Assembly (NCBI GenBank): GCA_019239875.1
Contig: JAFAZI010000151.1
Location: 1-64,000, forward strand
Reading direction: 5' to 3'
Length of the DNA: 64,000 bases
Source: Frankiaceae bacterium
Lineage (GTDB): Bacteria > Actinomycetota > Actinomycetes > JAFAQI01
Shown here: positions 21,753-31,655 of the stretch, piece after piece
How positions within the stretch are numbered: the stretch's first letter is position 1
How the letters are laid out: every line of letters starts with the position of its first letter
Notes under the pieces: generated by a model
What the model saw: the letters and a program-made list of their open reading frames with translations, nothing else
What the model was told of the DNA's origin: nothing
Databases searched by the model: none
Program-made: the position numbers and the translations under genes

Positions 21753-22682
21753 ATGAACGGCGTCACGCTGCAGCAGCTTCGCTACGCGGTGGCGGTAGCG
21801 GAGGCGCGACACTTCGGCCGAGCGGCAGCAGCCTGCTTCGTGAGCCAGCCCGCGCTGTCCACGCAGATCCGGGAGCTCGAGGCTCGGCTCGGAGTCCAGC
21901 TGTTCGAGCGGTCGAGCCGCGGCGTGCTCGTGACTGAAGCCGGCGCGACCGTAGTCGGCCGGGCCCAGCAGATCCTGCGGGAGGTGGACGACCTCTGCGA
22001 CGCGGCGGCCGGCGCTGCCGGTGGCCTCAGCGGTCCGCTTCGGCTCGGGGTCATCCCCACCATCGCGCCATACCTGCTTCCCGCATCGGTCCGACGGGTC
22101 GCGGCCAGTTATCCGGACCTCGAGCTCTATCTGCGCGAAGACCGCACGGAGTCGCTGATCTCACTGCTTCAAGCCGGCGAGCTCGACGTGCTCCTGCTCG
22201 CGCTGCCACTGCAGCGGGCGGGCATCGAGGAGCTTCCGCTGTACGACGAGCCCTTCCTGCTGGCGGTTCCTGAGTCCCACCACCTGGCCGGGCGGCAGAG
22301 CTGCGACACGACCGCACTGGCCGACGAGCGGCTGGTCTTGCTCGAGGAGGGTCATTGCCTGCGCGATCAGGCGCTCGCGGTGTGCGAGCTCGCCGGACAC
22401 GCAGGCGGCGCGGTCGTCCAGGGGACGAGCCTGCCGACTGTCGTTCAGATGGTTCACGCCGGACTGGGGGTCACGCTGCTGCCGGAGAGTGCCGTCCTCC
22501 GGGACGTCCGATCGGGGGAGCGGGTCGCGCTGCTCGAGCTCGAACCAGAGACCCCGACTCGCACGGTCGGGCTTGCGTGGCGACGCTCGTCCGCGCGTGG
22601 CGCGAGCTACCGCCTGCTTGGCGAAGTGATTGCGGCCGCCGCGACGGAGGTGATCTCTTCGCGCGCCCTAAGGGCTTCGTAG
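21753..22682 (+). CDS. oxyR: LysR-family hydrogen peroxide regulator OxyR
   Basis: LysR HTH TLQQLRYAVAVAEARHFGRAAAACFVSQPALSTQIRELE; redox motif EGHCLRDQALAVC; divergent from katG. Confidence 0.94.
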   Translation: MNGVTLQQLRYAVAVAEARHFGRAAAACFVSQPALSTQIRELEARLGVQLFERSSRGVLVTEAGATVVGRAQQILREVDDLCDAAAGAAGGLSGPLRLGVIPTIAPYLLPASVRRVAASYPDLELYLREDRTESLISLLQAGELDVLLLALPLQRAGIEELPLYDEPFLLAVPESHHLAGRQSCDTTALADERLVLLEEGHCLRDQALAVCELAGHAGGAVVQGTSLPTVVQMVHAGLGVTLLPESAVLRDVRSGERVALLELEPETPTRTVGLAWRRSSARGASYRLLGEVIAAAATEVISSRALRAS

Positions 22683-22686
22683 TGCG

Positions 22687-24294
22687 TCAGAACCGGTTGG
22701 CGCGCCGGTCTCGCCAGCGTCGACCGTCGGGGTCGGCGAGCAGCCGGTATGCCGGCTCGGCAAACGCCCGCTGCCACCGGGAGACCGGCGCCGGGCGGTG
22801 GCGTCGTACTCGTCCGGGTGGCCGCGTCCCGACCTTGCCACCCGCATACCAAGCGTCCAGCGCGTCGGCAGCCTCGGCCCAGATTGCGAAGCCGCGTGCC
22901 GGATCGATCAAGTCGACGTCGTCGCGCGGCCGTGCGAGGTGCTCCGACCACAGCTCGAGCCGTGCCTCACGGGCGAGCCGACGAGCGCCGTCGCCATGCC
23001 CGTCGAGCTCGGTGGGCGCCCGGTCGTCGCGGGCTGGATCCAGGATTGCGCAGGTCAGCTCGCTGTCGTTCGTCCACGAGCGGCGGTTGAAGTTGTCCGA
23101 GCCGCATGTCATCCAGACGTCGTCGACGATGCAAGCCTTCGCGTGCACGTAGATCGGTACGTCGGCCTCGCTGGTCAGGTCGTAGGCCGCGAATCGGTCG
23201 GGAGCGGCCTGCTCGAGCAGCTCCAGGGCGCGCAGCTGGCCGATCCGGTTGACCGGGCCCGACACCGCGCCGTCGGCATCCGGGTATCGCGGCACCACCA
23301 CGATGACGTGGAGCTCGGGTGACCGCTTCAGCGCGTCGGCAATGCTCTGTGCCACTAGTTCCGACCACAGGTATTGGTCCTCGACATAGATGAGCGAGCG
23401 GGCCATCTGGAACGCTTTGGTGTAGGCGCGCGCAACGCTGCGCTCACCGGCAGGGGCGAATGGATATTTGTGGCGGGCGCGGCCGTAGGTACGCAGTACT
23501 TGGACGGCATGCTCGCCAGCTACCGGCGGCGGCGGGAAGCGGGTGGGCAACCGTTCAGGATGTCGAGGCATGCGGTCGATGCGCTGGATCAGCATCCGGT
23601 ACGGCGTCCGACGATCCAAGGGGTGCGGATCGTCCCAGCGTTCCGCGAAGCAGGTCATGAGATCGGCGACCACCGGTCCGTGCAGCTCGACCGCGGCGTC
23701 GTGCCACGGGGCGTGGTCGCCGTACCGCTCGTCCATCGGCTGCTGCTGCAGGTCGCCCCGGTGCAGCTCGTCATCTCGGCGGCTGTGGCACAGGTCGATG
23801 CCACCGACGAACGCGACGTCACGCTCCGGATCGTCCTTGTGCCGGATGATGAACAGCTTCTGGTGGTGGGAACCGATCCGGCGGACTCGCTGGTCGAGGA
23901 GCACTTCGGCGCCCGCTTCGTTGAGCTGCTTGCCGAGGCGCGAGTTCTCGCGGGCGCTGAATGACACGATGTCTGAGTGCGAGCGCCACACCAATCCGCG
24001 CACCTCGACGCCGCGTCGCGCGACTTCGCACAGCTGCTCGGCGACGGTCGGGCCGCCGGGGATCATCAGCTCGTCGGCATCGCCCCGCCAGTCGGTGAAT
24101 GCGATCCGATCGCCGGGTTGCAATGCTCGCAACTCGTCGTACAGGCGGCGGAAGTAATGCGCTCCATGTACGACGAGGCGCGCCGAGTTCCCCTCGGACC
24201 ACGCGACGCCAGTGGCGCGGTCATCTAGCTGCGTGGCGGCGTTGCCGCGCTCGGCCGCGGACAGGAACCAGCGTCCGATCGCCTCGTCTGCCAC
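22687..24294 (-). CDS. Phospholipase D-family protein with two HKD motifs
   Basis: SHHQKLFIIRHKDDPERDVAFVGGIDLCHSR and VHAKACIVDDVWMTCGSDNFNRRSW. Confidence 0.9.
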   Translation of the reverse strand: MADEAIGRWFLSAAERGNAATQLDDRATGVAWSEGNSARLVVHGAHYFRRLYDELRALQPGDRIAFTDWRGDADELMIPGGPTVAEQLCEVARRGVEVRGLVWRSHSDIVSFSARENSRLGKQLNEAGAEVLLDQRVRRIGSHHQKLFIIRHKDDPERDVAFVGGIDLCHSRRDDELHRGDLQQQPMDERYGDHAPWHDAAVELHGPVVADLMTCFAERWDDPHPLDRRTPYRMLIQRIDRMPRHPERLPTRFPPPPVAGEHAVQVLRTYGRARHKYPFAPAGERSVARAYTKAFQMARSLIYVEDQYLWSELVAQSIADALKRSPELHVIVVVPRYPDADGAVSGPVNRIGQLRALELLEQAAPDRFAAYDLTSEADVPIYVHAKACIVDDVWMTCGSDNFNRRSWTNDSELTCAILDPARDDRAPTELDGHGDGARRLAREARLELWSEHLARPRDDVDLIDPARGFAIWAEAADALDAWYAGGKVGTRPPGRVRRHRPAPVSRWQRAFAEPAYRLLADPDGRRWRDRRANRF

Positions 24295-24321
24295 CGCGTC
24301 AGCCTGCCACGGTGGCGCTTG

Positions 24322-25002
24322 TCACGATGTCGGCGCGTCCGCGGTTCCGGCGACGATCTGGGCCGAGCGGACGGCGTCGCCGACCAGCCGGGCCGCGAGT
24401 TCCGGCACGCTCAGCTGCTGCGTCTGCGACAGCTTCACGAGGAGACGAACGGCCGCATCTTGATCGATCTCGTAGCGGGCCATCACGAGGCCCTGCGCCT
24501 GCCCGATGATCAACTGTGCCCGAAGGGCGTCGGTGAGCTCGGTGACCCGGCGTTGCAGATCGTCTTCGCGGTCCGCGCCACTGGAACGTTCCTCCGCGGC
24601 GCGCTGCCGCGCGTCCGCCGCCTGGCGGCGAGCCTCCGTCGCCCGGCGCCGGTCGTCGAGGGAGTCGGCCCGGTCGCCGGCGGCCAGGTCGCGGTCGGCG
24701 CCGGACATGAATCTGTCGAGTGAGGCTAGAGAGTGGTCGTCAGGTCGTTCGCGGGCAGCCCGGTCGCGGCGGGAACCGCGGACATCGCGCGCGAATGCGC
24801 TCACGTCCCGGTCGGTGGCCTGCTGATCGCGGGCGTCGGCGAGCGCGTCCCGGTCCACCGCGAGCTTGTCGTGCTCGGCCGCGAACGCCTGCAACTCCTG
24901 GGGCGAAGGTGTCGCCTGAAGCGCCTGATGTTCGCGGTCACGCAGTTCGGCGTCGGCGAGGTCCAGCGTCTGCTGCCACTCGTCGAGGTCACGAGGAGAC
25001 AT
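24322..25002 (-). CDS. ANTAR-domain protein with N-terminal charged coiled coil
   Basis: ANTAR: ALRAQLIIGQAQGLVMARYEIDQDAAVRLLVKLSQTQQLSVPELAARLV; start trimmed to MSPRDLDEW. Confidence 0.85.
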   Translation of the reverse strand: MSPRDLDEWQQTLDLADAELRDREHQALQATPSPQELQAFAAEHDKLAVDRDALADARDQQATDRDVSAFARDVRGSRRDRAARERPDDHSLASLDRFMSGADRDLAAGDRADSLDDRRRATEARRQAADARQRAAEERSSGADREDDLQRRVTELTDALRAQLIIGQAQGLVMARYEIDQDAAVRLLVKLSQTQQLSVPELAARLVGDAVRSAQIVAGTADAPTS

Positions 25003-25193
25003 GATCACAAGATTCCCGAAAATCAACGCCCGCTAACCCACATGACAGGTGACGCTGATGCGGTCGGCACGAAGTCCATAGACCGTTCGGACCAAATTTC
25101 GCGTTTTGCCTCCCGGACGCTCTGCGCGGTGTAAGACTCCGCGCACATTCGTGCTCGCGCTGGGGCTGAGCACACGAGCACACGGGGCTGTAC

Positions 25194-28100
25194 ATGACGC
25201 ACTCCACACCTGCTGACACCACCGTCGTCGACAAGGTTCGGTCGCGGCGCCGCAGGACACGCATCGCCGTGATCAGCGGTGCCTTGACGGCCGCCGGACT
25301 CGGTGGGGTCTTCGGCCTCGCATCGTCGGCGTCCGCGTCGGGCCTTTCGTGCTCGATCTACTGGACGGGCGCGACGAGCAACGCCTGGAGCGCGTTGGGC
25401 AACTGGTCGTTCACCGACGGCGGTGCAGCGGCCAGCCGTATCCCGAACGCCACTGACTACGTCTGCATGTCCACGGCGCCTACCAGATCGAGCGCAACCC
25501 TTGGCGCCAACTCCACCATCGTGGGGATCAACTGGCCGCAGAGCGGCTCGGTCAACCCGAGCCTCACGGTCAGCGCTGGCACGCTCACCCTCGGCACCGC
25601 GACCACGCAGACGGCGAGCACGATCTACAGCCTGGACGACAAGAGCACCGTCACACCGATCTCGGGCGAGACCCTCGCGATCCAGAACTTCACCTTCGAG
25701 GGAATCCTCGGTGGCCCTGGTGTGACGACGGTGGCCGGAAGCACCACCACTACCAGCGCCGCCAACGGCATCCTCGGCATCTCGGGGCTTCCGGCGAAGA
25801 AGGCGCATCTGATCACGCAGGGCGCTACGACGTTCGCGAACCAGAGCTCCTACGTGTACTTCTACGGGGGCTCGACCTGGGAGAACGCTGGAACGGTCAC
25901 CCTCAATGACTTCTCGGACATGTACAACGCGGACTCCACCGACGCGAACCAGTTCACCAACGACCCAGGCGCGTCGCTGAACTACACCGCCGCGACAGCA
26001 GACGACTATGCAACGGTCGACGTTGCGGTCTACAACAACGGTGCGGTGAACCTGGGCGCCCACTCGCCGTTGTACTTCGGCCAGAACAACAATGCGACGC
26101 AGACCGACACCGGCAGCTTCACCGTCGGGGCGAACTCGACCCTGTTTCTGCCGAACACCCGCCATGAGAACTCCGGCACATCGTTCGGCGGCGCGGGAAC
26201 CGTGGACGTGACGGGCACCGACACCTTCACCTCCTCGGGCGTGACGGTCAGCCCTGGCAAGTTCCAGTTCGAGGGGACCGTCATCGTTTCCTCGGGACAG
26301 ATGCTGACGCTCGCGAACATGACATCGAACGGTGGCACGCTGCAGGGTCCCGGTGGCGTCACGGTGACCGGCGGAGCGTCGGTCAACACGATGTGGCTCA
26401 ACTACAACGGCACCGCGGCGACCAAGCTAGCGCTCGTGACCAAGGGCACAACTACCTTCACGGGCAGCACCGCCACTTACCTCTACGGCGGGTCGACCTG
26501 GGAGAACCAGGGCACGATCAATCTCGCTGACGGTGGCGGCATCTACAACGAGGACTCCGTCGACGCCAACGCGTTCACCAACGATTCGGGCGCCACGGTG
26601 AGCTACACGGCAATGACCGCCGACACCCAGGTCCACCTCGACCTGGCCGCCTTCAACAACGGTTCGGTGACGCTCGGCGCGCACTCGCCGATGTCCTTCG
26701 GGGGCGGCAACAACGCGACGCAGACCGACAGCGGCACCTTCACGGTCGGCGCGAACTCGACGCTTTTCCTCCCGGGCACCCGCCACGAGAACACCGGCAC
26801 GTCATTCGGTGGTGCAGGAACCGTGAACGTGCAGGGCACGGACACCATCACCGCGTCGAGCGTGACGATCAGCCCCGGGACCTTCCAGGTCGACGGCACC
26901 CTGGTGAGCGCGAGTGGGCAGACCACCACGTTGGCCAACCTCACGTCGACCGGGGGCAGCCTGCAGGGTCCCGGTGGCGTGACGGTCACCGGCCCAGCGT
27001 CGATCGGCGGGCTGTACCTGAACTACAACGGCACCGCTGCCACCAAGGTGCCGTTCATCACTAAGGGCACCACCACCTACACCAGCAGCGCCTATGTGTA
27101 CTTCTACGGCGGGTCGACCTGGGAGAACCAGGGCACGATCAACCTCACCGACAGCGGCGGCATGTCCAACCAGGACGCCCTCGATGCCAATCAGTTCACC
27201 AACGACTCCGGCGCAGTGCTGCAGTACACCGCCGCAACCGCGGACACGTCGGCCTATGTCGGCGTCGCAGCGTTCAACAACGGCGCTGTGAGCCTCGGCG
27301 CGCACTCGCCGATGTACTTCGGTGACAACAACAGCGCCACGCAGACCGACACGGGAAGCTTCACGGTGGGGGCGAACTCGACGCTCTACATGCCCAACAT
27401 GCGCCAGGAGGGCTCTGGCGCGTCGTTCGGCGGCGCCGGCACCGTGGACGTGACGGGCACCCAGACAATCACGGCGTCAAACGTGACGGTGAACCCAGGT
27501 AAGTACCAGCTCGACGGCACCCTCGTGGTCCCGTTGAACACGACGGCCACTCTTGGCAACCTCACGACCAACGGTGCGTACCTCGAGGGCCCTGGCACCG
27601 TCTCAGTAGCTGGTAACGCGACCATCAACGGGCTGTACCTCGACCCGAGCGCTGCCGCCGGCAAGAAGGCGCACCTGATCACGAACGGCACCACTGGGTT
27701 CGGCGGCAGCAACTATGTGTACTTCTACGGCGGTTCGACGTGGGAGAACGCCGGCACGGTCAACCTCGCAACTGGTGGCGGCGCGTCGAACCAGGACGGT
27801 TTGACGACCAACCTCTTCACCAACGATCTCGGGGCGACGGTCGCCTACAACGGCGCGACGGCCACCTCTGAGTCGGACCTGTACGTCAAGACGACCAACA
27901 ACGGCACGATCACCTCGACCAAGGGCGTCCTCGGCATTCAGACCCTGACGAACGAGACTGCTGGCGGCGTGCTCTCCGGTACCGGCACCTACAACGCCAA
28001 CGGCACGATCGGGTTCCCGGTGGCGCTCGTCAACAACGCCGCCACGGTCAACATTGGCCCGAGCGGCGTCGTCGGCACCTACGGCAACAGCAACACGAGC

Positions 28101-30611
28101 ACGATCGGCGGGATGACCACCAACTCCGGGACCTTCTCGGTCAACCGCACGCTGTCGATTCCCAAGAACTACGCGAACTCCGGCACGATCAACGTGAACG
28201 GCGTGACCCTCACCGTGACCACCCTCACGCAGACGGCGGGTACGACGACGGTCACCACCGGCGGCACCCTGCAGGGCGGCTCGCTCGGCAACGGCGCGAT
28301 CACGATCAACGGCGGCACCCTGACCGGCAACGGCTCGATCGCCGGACAGGTGTCGGGCACCGGCACGATCTCGCCAGGCCGTTCCGCGGGTCCGCTGAGC
28401 ATCGCCGCGAACTACAGCCCGGGTGCTTCCGGCACCCTCGCGATCGGCATCTCCGGTCCGTCGCAGGTGGGCACCGACTTCGGCAAGCTCGCCGTCACCG
28501 GGACCGCCACCCTCAACGGGACGCTGGCGATCCAGACGCAATCCGGCTACACGCCGCCGCTCGGGACGACGTACACGATCCTGACCGGCGGCACCGTGAA
28601 CGGCACCTTCTCGTCGATCACCGGCGCGAACCTGGCGGACCGCCAGTACCGGGCGACGTACAACGCCGGTTCTGTGGTGCTCACCGTGGTTCAGCCGCCG
28701 GCGATCACCAGCAACGCGTCGACCACGTTCACGGCGGGTAGCGCCGGGTCGTTCGGCGTGACCACCACCGGTTACCCGGCTCCAGCCCTGAGCATCGGTG
28801 GTGCGACGCTGCCGAGCGGCGTCACCTTCGTCGACAACGGCAACGGGACCGCAACGCTGTCCGGGACGCCGGCGACCGGTTCGGGTGGCACCTACCCGTT
28901 CACGATCACCGCGAACAACACCGTCAACCCGAACGCGACGCAGAACTTCACCCTCACGGTGAACGAAGCAGCGGCGGTGACGAGCAACTCGTCGACCACC
29001 TTCACCACGGGCAGCGCTGGAACGTTCAGCGTGACGACGCGGGGCTTCCCGAAGCCATCGCTGAGCAACGGTGGGGCGACGCTGCCGAGTGGCGTGACGT
29101 TCACGGACAACGGCAACGGGACGGCCACGCTGTCCGGTACGCCGGCGGCGGGGACGGGCGGCACGTACCCGATGACGATCACAGCCCACAACGGCATCGG
29201 GTCGGACGACGCGCAGAGCTACACCTTGACGGTGAACCAGCCGGCGGCAGTCACGAGCGCCTCGTCGACCACCTTCAAGGTCGGCACGGCCGGCTCGTTC
29301 GGCGTCACGTCGACCGGCTTCCCGAAGCCGGGGCTGTCGATCGGTGGGGCGACCCTGCCGAGTGGTGTGACGTTCGTCGACAACGGCAACGGGACGGCGA
29401 CGTTGTCCGGTACGCCGGCAGCGGGCACGGGCGGGACCTACCCGTTCACCGTGACCGCGCACAACGGGGTCGGCTCCGACGGGACGCAGAACTTCACCCT
29501 GACGGTGGACCCAGGCGTCACAGTCGCATCGATCTCGCCGAACGCGGCGGGGCAGGGTGCGCACCCGACCGTGACGATCACCGGGACCGGCTTCCAGAGC
29601 GGTGCGACGGTGGCGGCCTCCGGCACGGGCGTGACGTTCAGCTCGGTGTCCGTCACTGACTCCCAGCACCTGACGGCGTCGATGACGGTGGGCACGGCGG
29701 CGGCGACCGGGACGCGCAACATCACGGTGACGACGTCGACCGGGTCGGGTAGCTGCACCGGGTGCTTGACGGTGAACCCGAAGCCGACGGTGACGTCGAT
29801 GGCGCCGTCCGCGATCGGGCAGAACGCGACCGGCGTACCGGTGACGATCAGCGGCACCAACTTCGTGAGCGGTGCCAAGATCAGCTTCACCGGCGGTGCG
29901 GGCGTGACCGGGACGGTCACCAGCGTGTCAGCGACGAGCATCTCGGCGAAGGTCACGGTCAAGTCGACCGCTCCGACCGGTAGCTACACGCTGCGTGTCA
30001 CCAACCCGGACGGTGGCGCCGCCGCCTGCGCCGGCTGCCTCACCGTGAACGCGGCACCGGCCGTGACCAACCTGAGCCCGTCATCGCTGGAGCAGGGGGC
30101 GACGGGCGTGGCTGGCACCATCACCGGTTCTGGTTTCGCCAACGGCATCAAGGCCGCCTTCAGCGGACCGGGCACCGGGGTGACCGGGACTGTGAACACG
30201 GTCAGTGGCACCTCGATCGGCCTGACGCTGAAGGTCGGCGCCACGACGACACCGGGTTCCTACAAGATGACGCTGACGAACACCGACGGCGGGCGCTACA
30301 TCTGCACCAACTGCCTGACGGTCTCGGCCGGGCCGGCGATCACCAGCATCACGCCGAACTCAGCCACTCGTGGTCAGAGCAACCTGGCGTTCACCGTGAA
30401 CGGCAACCGGTTCAGCTCCGATGCGACGCTGAAGGGCCCGGCTGGCGTCACGTTCACCAACGTTGTCGTGAACGGGGCGGGCACGCAGATCACGGCCACG
30501 ATGTCTGTCACCGCAGGGGCGCCGACCGGGAGCAACAAGCCGGTGACCGTCACCAACGGGCCGATCGGCGGCTACGGCGTTGGGGTGCTCAACGGTCTGA
30601 CGATCAGCTGA
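25194..30611 (+). CDS. Giant (1805 aa) secreted repeat protein: beta-helix/autotransporter-type repeats, putative-Ig repeats and IPT/TIG-like domains
   Basis: Signal peptide RRTRIAVISGALTAAGLGGVFGLASSASA; WTGATSNAWSALGNWS; repeated Y.YFYGGSTWEN...; GGATLPSGVTF.DNGNGTATLSGTPA x3; ITPNSATRGQSNLAFTVNG. Confidence 0.92.
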   Translation: MTHSTPADTTVVDKVRSRRRRTRIAVISGALTAAGLGGVFGLASSASASGLSCSIYWTGATSNAWSALGNWSFTDGGAAASRIPNATDYVCMSTAPTRSSATLGANSTIVGINWPQSGSVNPSLTVSAGTLTLGTATTQTASTIYSLDDKSTVTPISGETLAIQNFTFEGILGGPGVTTVAGSTTTTSAANGILGISGLPAKKAHLITQGATTFANQSSYVYFYGGSTWENAGTVTLNDFSDMYNADSTDANQFTNDPGASLNYTAATADDYATVDVAVYNNGAVNLGAHSPLYFGQNNNATQTDTGSFTVGANSTLFLPNTRHENSGTSFGGAGTVDVTGTDTFTSSGVTVSPGKFQFEGTVIVSSGQMLTLANMTSNGGTLQGPGGVTVTGGASVNTMWLNYNGTAATKLALVTKGTTTFTGSTATYLYGGSTWENQGTINLADGGGIYNEDSVDANAFTNDSGATVSYTAMTADTQVHLDLAAFNNGSVTLGAHSPMSFGGGNNATQTDSGTFTVGANSTLFLPGTRHENTGTSFGGAGTVNVQGTDTITASSVTISPGTFQVDGTLVSASGQTTTLANLTSTGGSLQGPGGVTVTGPASIGGLYLNYNGTAATKVPFITKGTTTYTSSAYVYFYGGSTWENQGTINLTDSGGMSNQDALDANQFTNDSGAVLQYTAATADTSAYVGVAAFNNGAVSLGAHSPMYFGDNNSATQTDTGSFTVGANSTLYMPNMRQEGSGASFGGAGTVDVTGTQTITASNVTVNPGKYQLDGTLVVPLNTTATLGNLTTNGAYLEGPGTVSVAGNATINGLYLDPSAAAGKKAHLITNGTTGFGGSNYVYFYGGSTWENAGTVNLATGGGASNQDGLTTNLFTNDLGATVAYNGATATSESDLYVKTTNNGTITSTKGVLGIQTLTNETAGGVLSGTGTYNANGTIGFPVALVNNAATVNIGPSGVVGTYGNSNTSTIGGMTTNSGTFSVNRTLSIPKNYANSGTINVNGVTLTVTTLTQTAGTTTVTTGGTLQGGSLGNGAITINGGTLTGNGSIAGQVSGTGTISPGRSAGPLSIAANYSPGASGTLAIGISGPSQVGTDFGKLAVTGTATLNGTLAIQTQSGYTPPLGTTYTILTGGTVNGTFSSITGANLADRQYRATYNAGSVVLTVVQPPAITSNASTTFTAGSAGSFGVTTTGYPAPALSIGGATLPSGVTFVDNGNGTATLSGTPATGSGGTYPFTITANNTVNPNATQNFTLTVNEAAAVTSNSSTTFTTGSAGTFSVTTRGFPKPSLSNGGATLPSGVTFTDNGNGTATLSGTPAAGTGGTYPMTITAHNGIGSDDAQSYTLTVNQPAAVTSASSTTFKVGTAGSFGVTSTGFPKPGLSIGGATLPSGVTFVDNGNGTATLSGTPAAGTGGTYPFTVTAHNGVGSDGTQNFTLTVDPGVTVASISPNAAGQGAHPTVTITGTGFQSGATVAASGTGVTFSSVSVTDSQHLTASMTVGTAAATGTRNITVTTSTGSGSCTGCLTVNPKPTVTSMAPSAIGQNATGVPVTISGTNFVSGAKISFTGGAGVTGTVTSVSATSISAKVTVKSTAPTGSYTLRVTNPDGGAAACAGCLTVNAAPAVTNLSPSSLEQGATGVAGTITGSGFANGIKAAFSGPGTGVTGTVNTVSGTSIGLTLKVGATTTPGSYKMTLTNTDGGRYICTNCLTVSAGPAITSITPNSATRGQSNLAFTVNGNRFSSDATLKGPAGVTFTNVVVNGAGTQITATMSVTAGAPTGSNKPVTVTNGPIGGYGVGVLNGLTIS
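25851..27890 (+). repeat. Tandem coding repeats, exact 621-bp (207-codon) period
   Basis: YVYFYGGSTWEN-type unit starts at 25851, 26472, 27093 and 27714 (spacing 621, 621, 621); fourth unit partial. Confidence 0.9.
28701..29519 (+). repeat. Three tandem putative-Ig repeats, exact 273-bp (91-codon) period
   Basis: A[IV]TS..STTF starts at 28701, 28974, 29247. Confidence 0.9.
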
Positions 30612-30643
30612 ACTAGCGGCTAGCGCCGCTCGAAGGGGAGGGT

Positions 30644-30683
30644 GTGAAGGTTCCGCCACGACTGATCGTGGCGGAACCTTCAC
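30644..30683 (+). terminator. Perfect 18-bp hairpin after the giant repeat protein
   Basis: GTGAAGGTTCCGCCACGA-ctga-TCGTGGCGGAACCTTCAC. Confidence 0.85.
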
Positions 30684-30747
30684 GACTACCGCGGGACCGC
30701 CTCAGCCACCGCTGATTAGCGCGGGATCGCTGGGGTAGGCGCCGGGG

Positions 30748-31581
30748 ATGGCCGCCCAGCATGACACTGCCGACACCCCCGCGAAGCGAGCGGCGGACGA
30801 GGATCCCGGCGGGGATCCGCGAGTCGCCGACGCCTTCGACCGCATGGTCACCGAAGGCGCGCCGCGATTGCACCGCAGGCCCCCAGAGCTCCTCGCCACG
30901 GCAGCCGTCGCTGGCTTCGAGGTCTCGATCGGCGTGCTCGCGCTCATCGCCGTGACCGACGCCACCGGGAGCCAACTCCTCGGCGGTCTCGCCTTCTCCT
31001 TCGGTTTCATCGCATTGCTTCTCGGCCACAGCGAGCTGTTCACGGAAGGATTCCTCGTCCCAGTCGCCGTGGTCGCCGCCGGCGAGGCCACCGTGTGGCA
31101 GATGCTGCGGTTCTGGATCGGAGCGGCGGTCGGGAACCTGGCGGGCGGCTGGGTGCTCACCTGGATTGCGATGGAGGCCTATCCGCAGCTGCACCACGCC
31201 GCGATCACATCGGGTGCCTACTTCATCGACAACGGGATCAACATCCGGTCGCTGTGTCTCGCCGTGCTTGCGGGCGCGGTGATCACCCTCATGACGAGAA
31301 TGACGACCGGCACCGAGTCAATGCCGGCCCGCCTCATTGCGGTCATCGCCAGCGCATTCGTCCTCGCTGGCCTCAAGATGTCGCACTCGATCCTCGAGTC
31401 GTTGCTGATCTTCTGCAGCCTCCACTCGGGCGCGCCTACGTTCGGGTACGCCGACTGGGCCGGCTGGTTCGCATGGACCGTCCTCGGCAACATGATCGGC
31501 GGCGTCGGCCTGGTCACCGCCCTGCGGCTGGTCCGCAGCCGCCGGCTGGTGCAACGCCACCGGCGGGAAGCCGCGTCGTAG
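30748..31581 (+). CDS. Formate/nitrite transporter (FNT) family channel
   Basis: SELFTEGFLVPVAVVAAGEATVWQMLRFWIGAAVGNLAGG...SHSILESLLIFCSLHSG. Confidence 0.85.
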   Translation: MAAQHDTADTPAKRAADEDPGGDPRVADAFDRMVTEGAPRLHRRPPELLATAAVAGFEVSIGVLALIAVTDATGSQLLGGLAFSFGFIALLLGHSELFTEGFLVPVAVVAAGEATVWQMLRFWIGAAVGNLAGGWVLTWIAMEAYPQLHHAAITSGAYFIDNGINIRSLCLAVLAGAVITLMTRMTTGTESMPARLIAVIASAFVLAGLKMSHSILESLLIFCSLHSGAPTFGYADWAGWFAWTVLGNMIGGVGLVTALRLVRSRRLVQRHRREAAS

Positions 31582-31655
31582 GACGTACCCGCCGCGCCTC
31601 GTCGTACCGCCGGGCCGGCTCCGAGCTCCCCGCCGGCTTCGCTATGTTCTCCGCC

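Noticed and set aside
25851-27890. Possible CRISPR or satellite-like array
   Set aside because: The repeats are 621-bp coding units without short constant repeats/variable spacers; they encode protein domains
27603-29669. 688-aa minus-strand ORF opposite the giant repeat protein
   Set aside because: Composition mirrors the repeats on the sense strand; no RBS or domain; sense-strand signal peptide and domains are convincing
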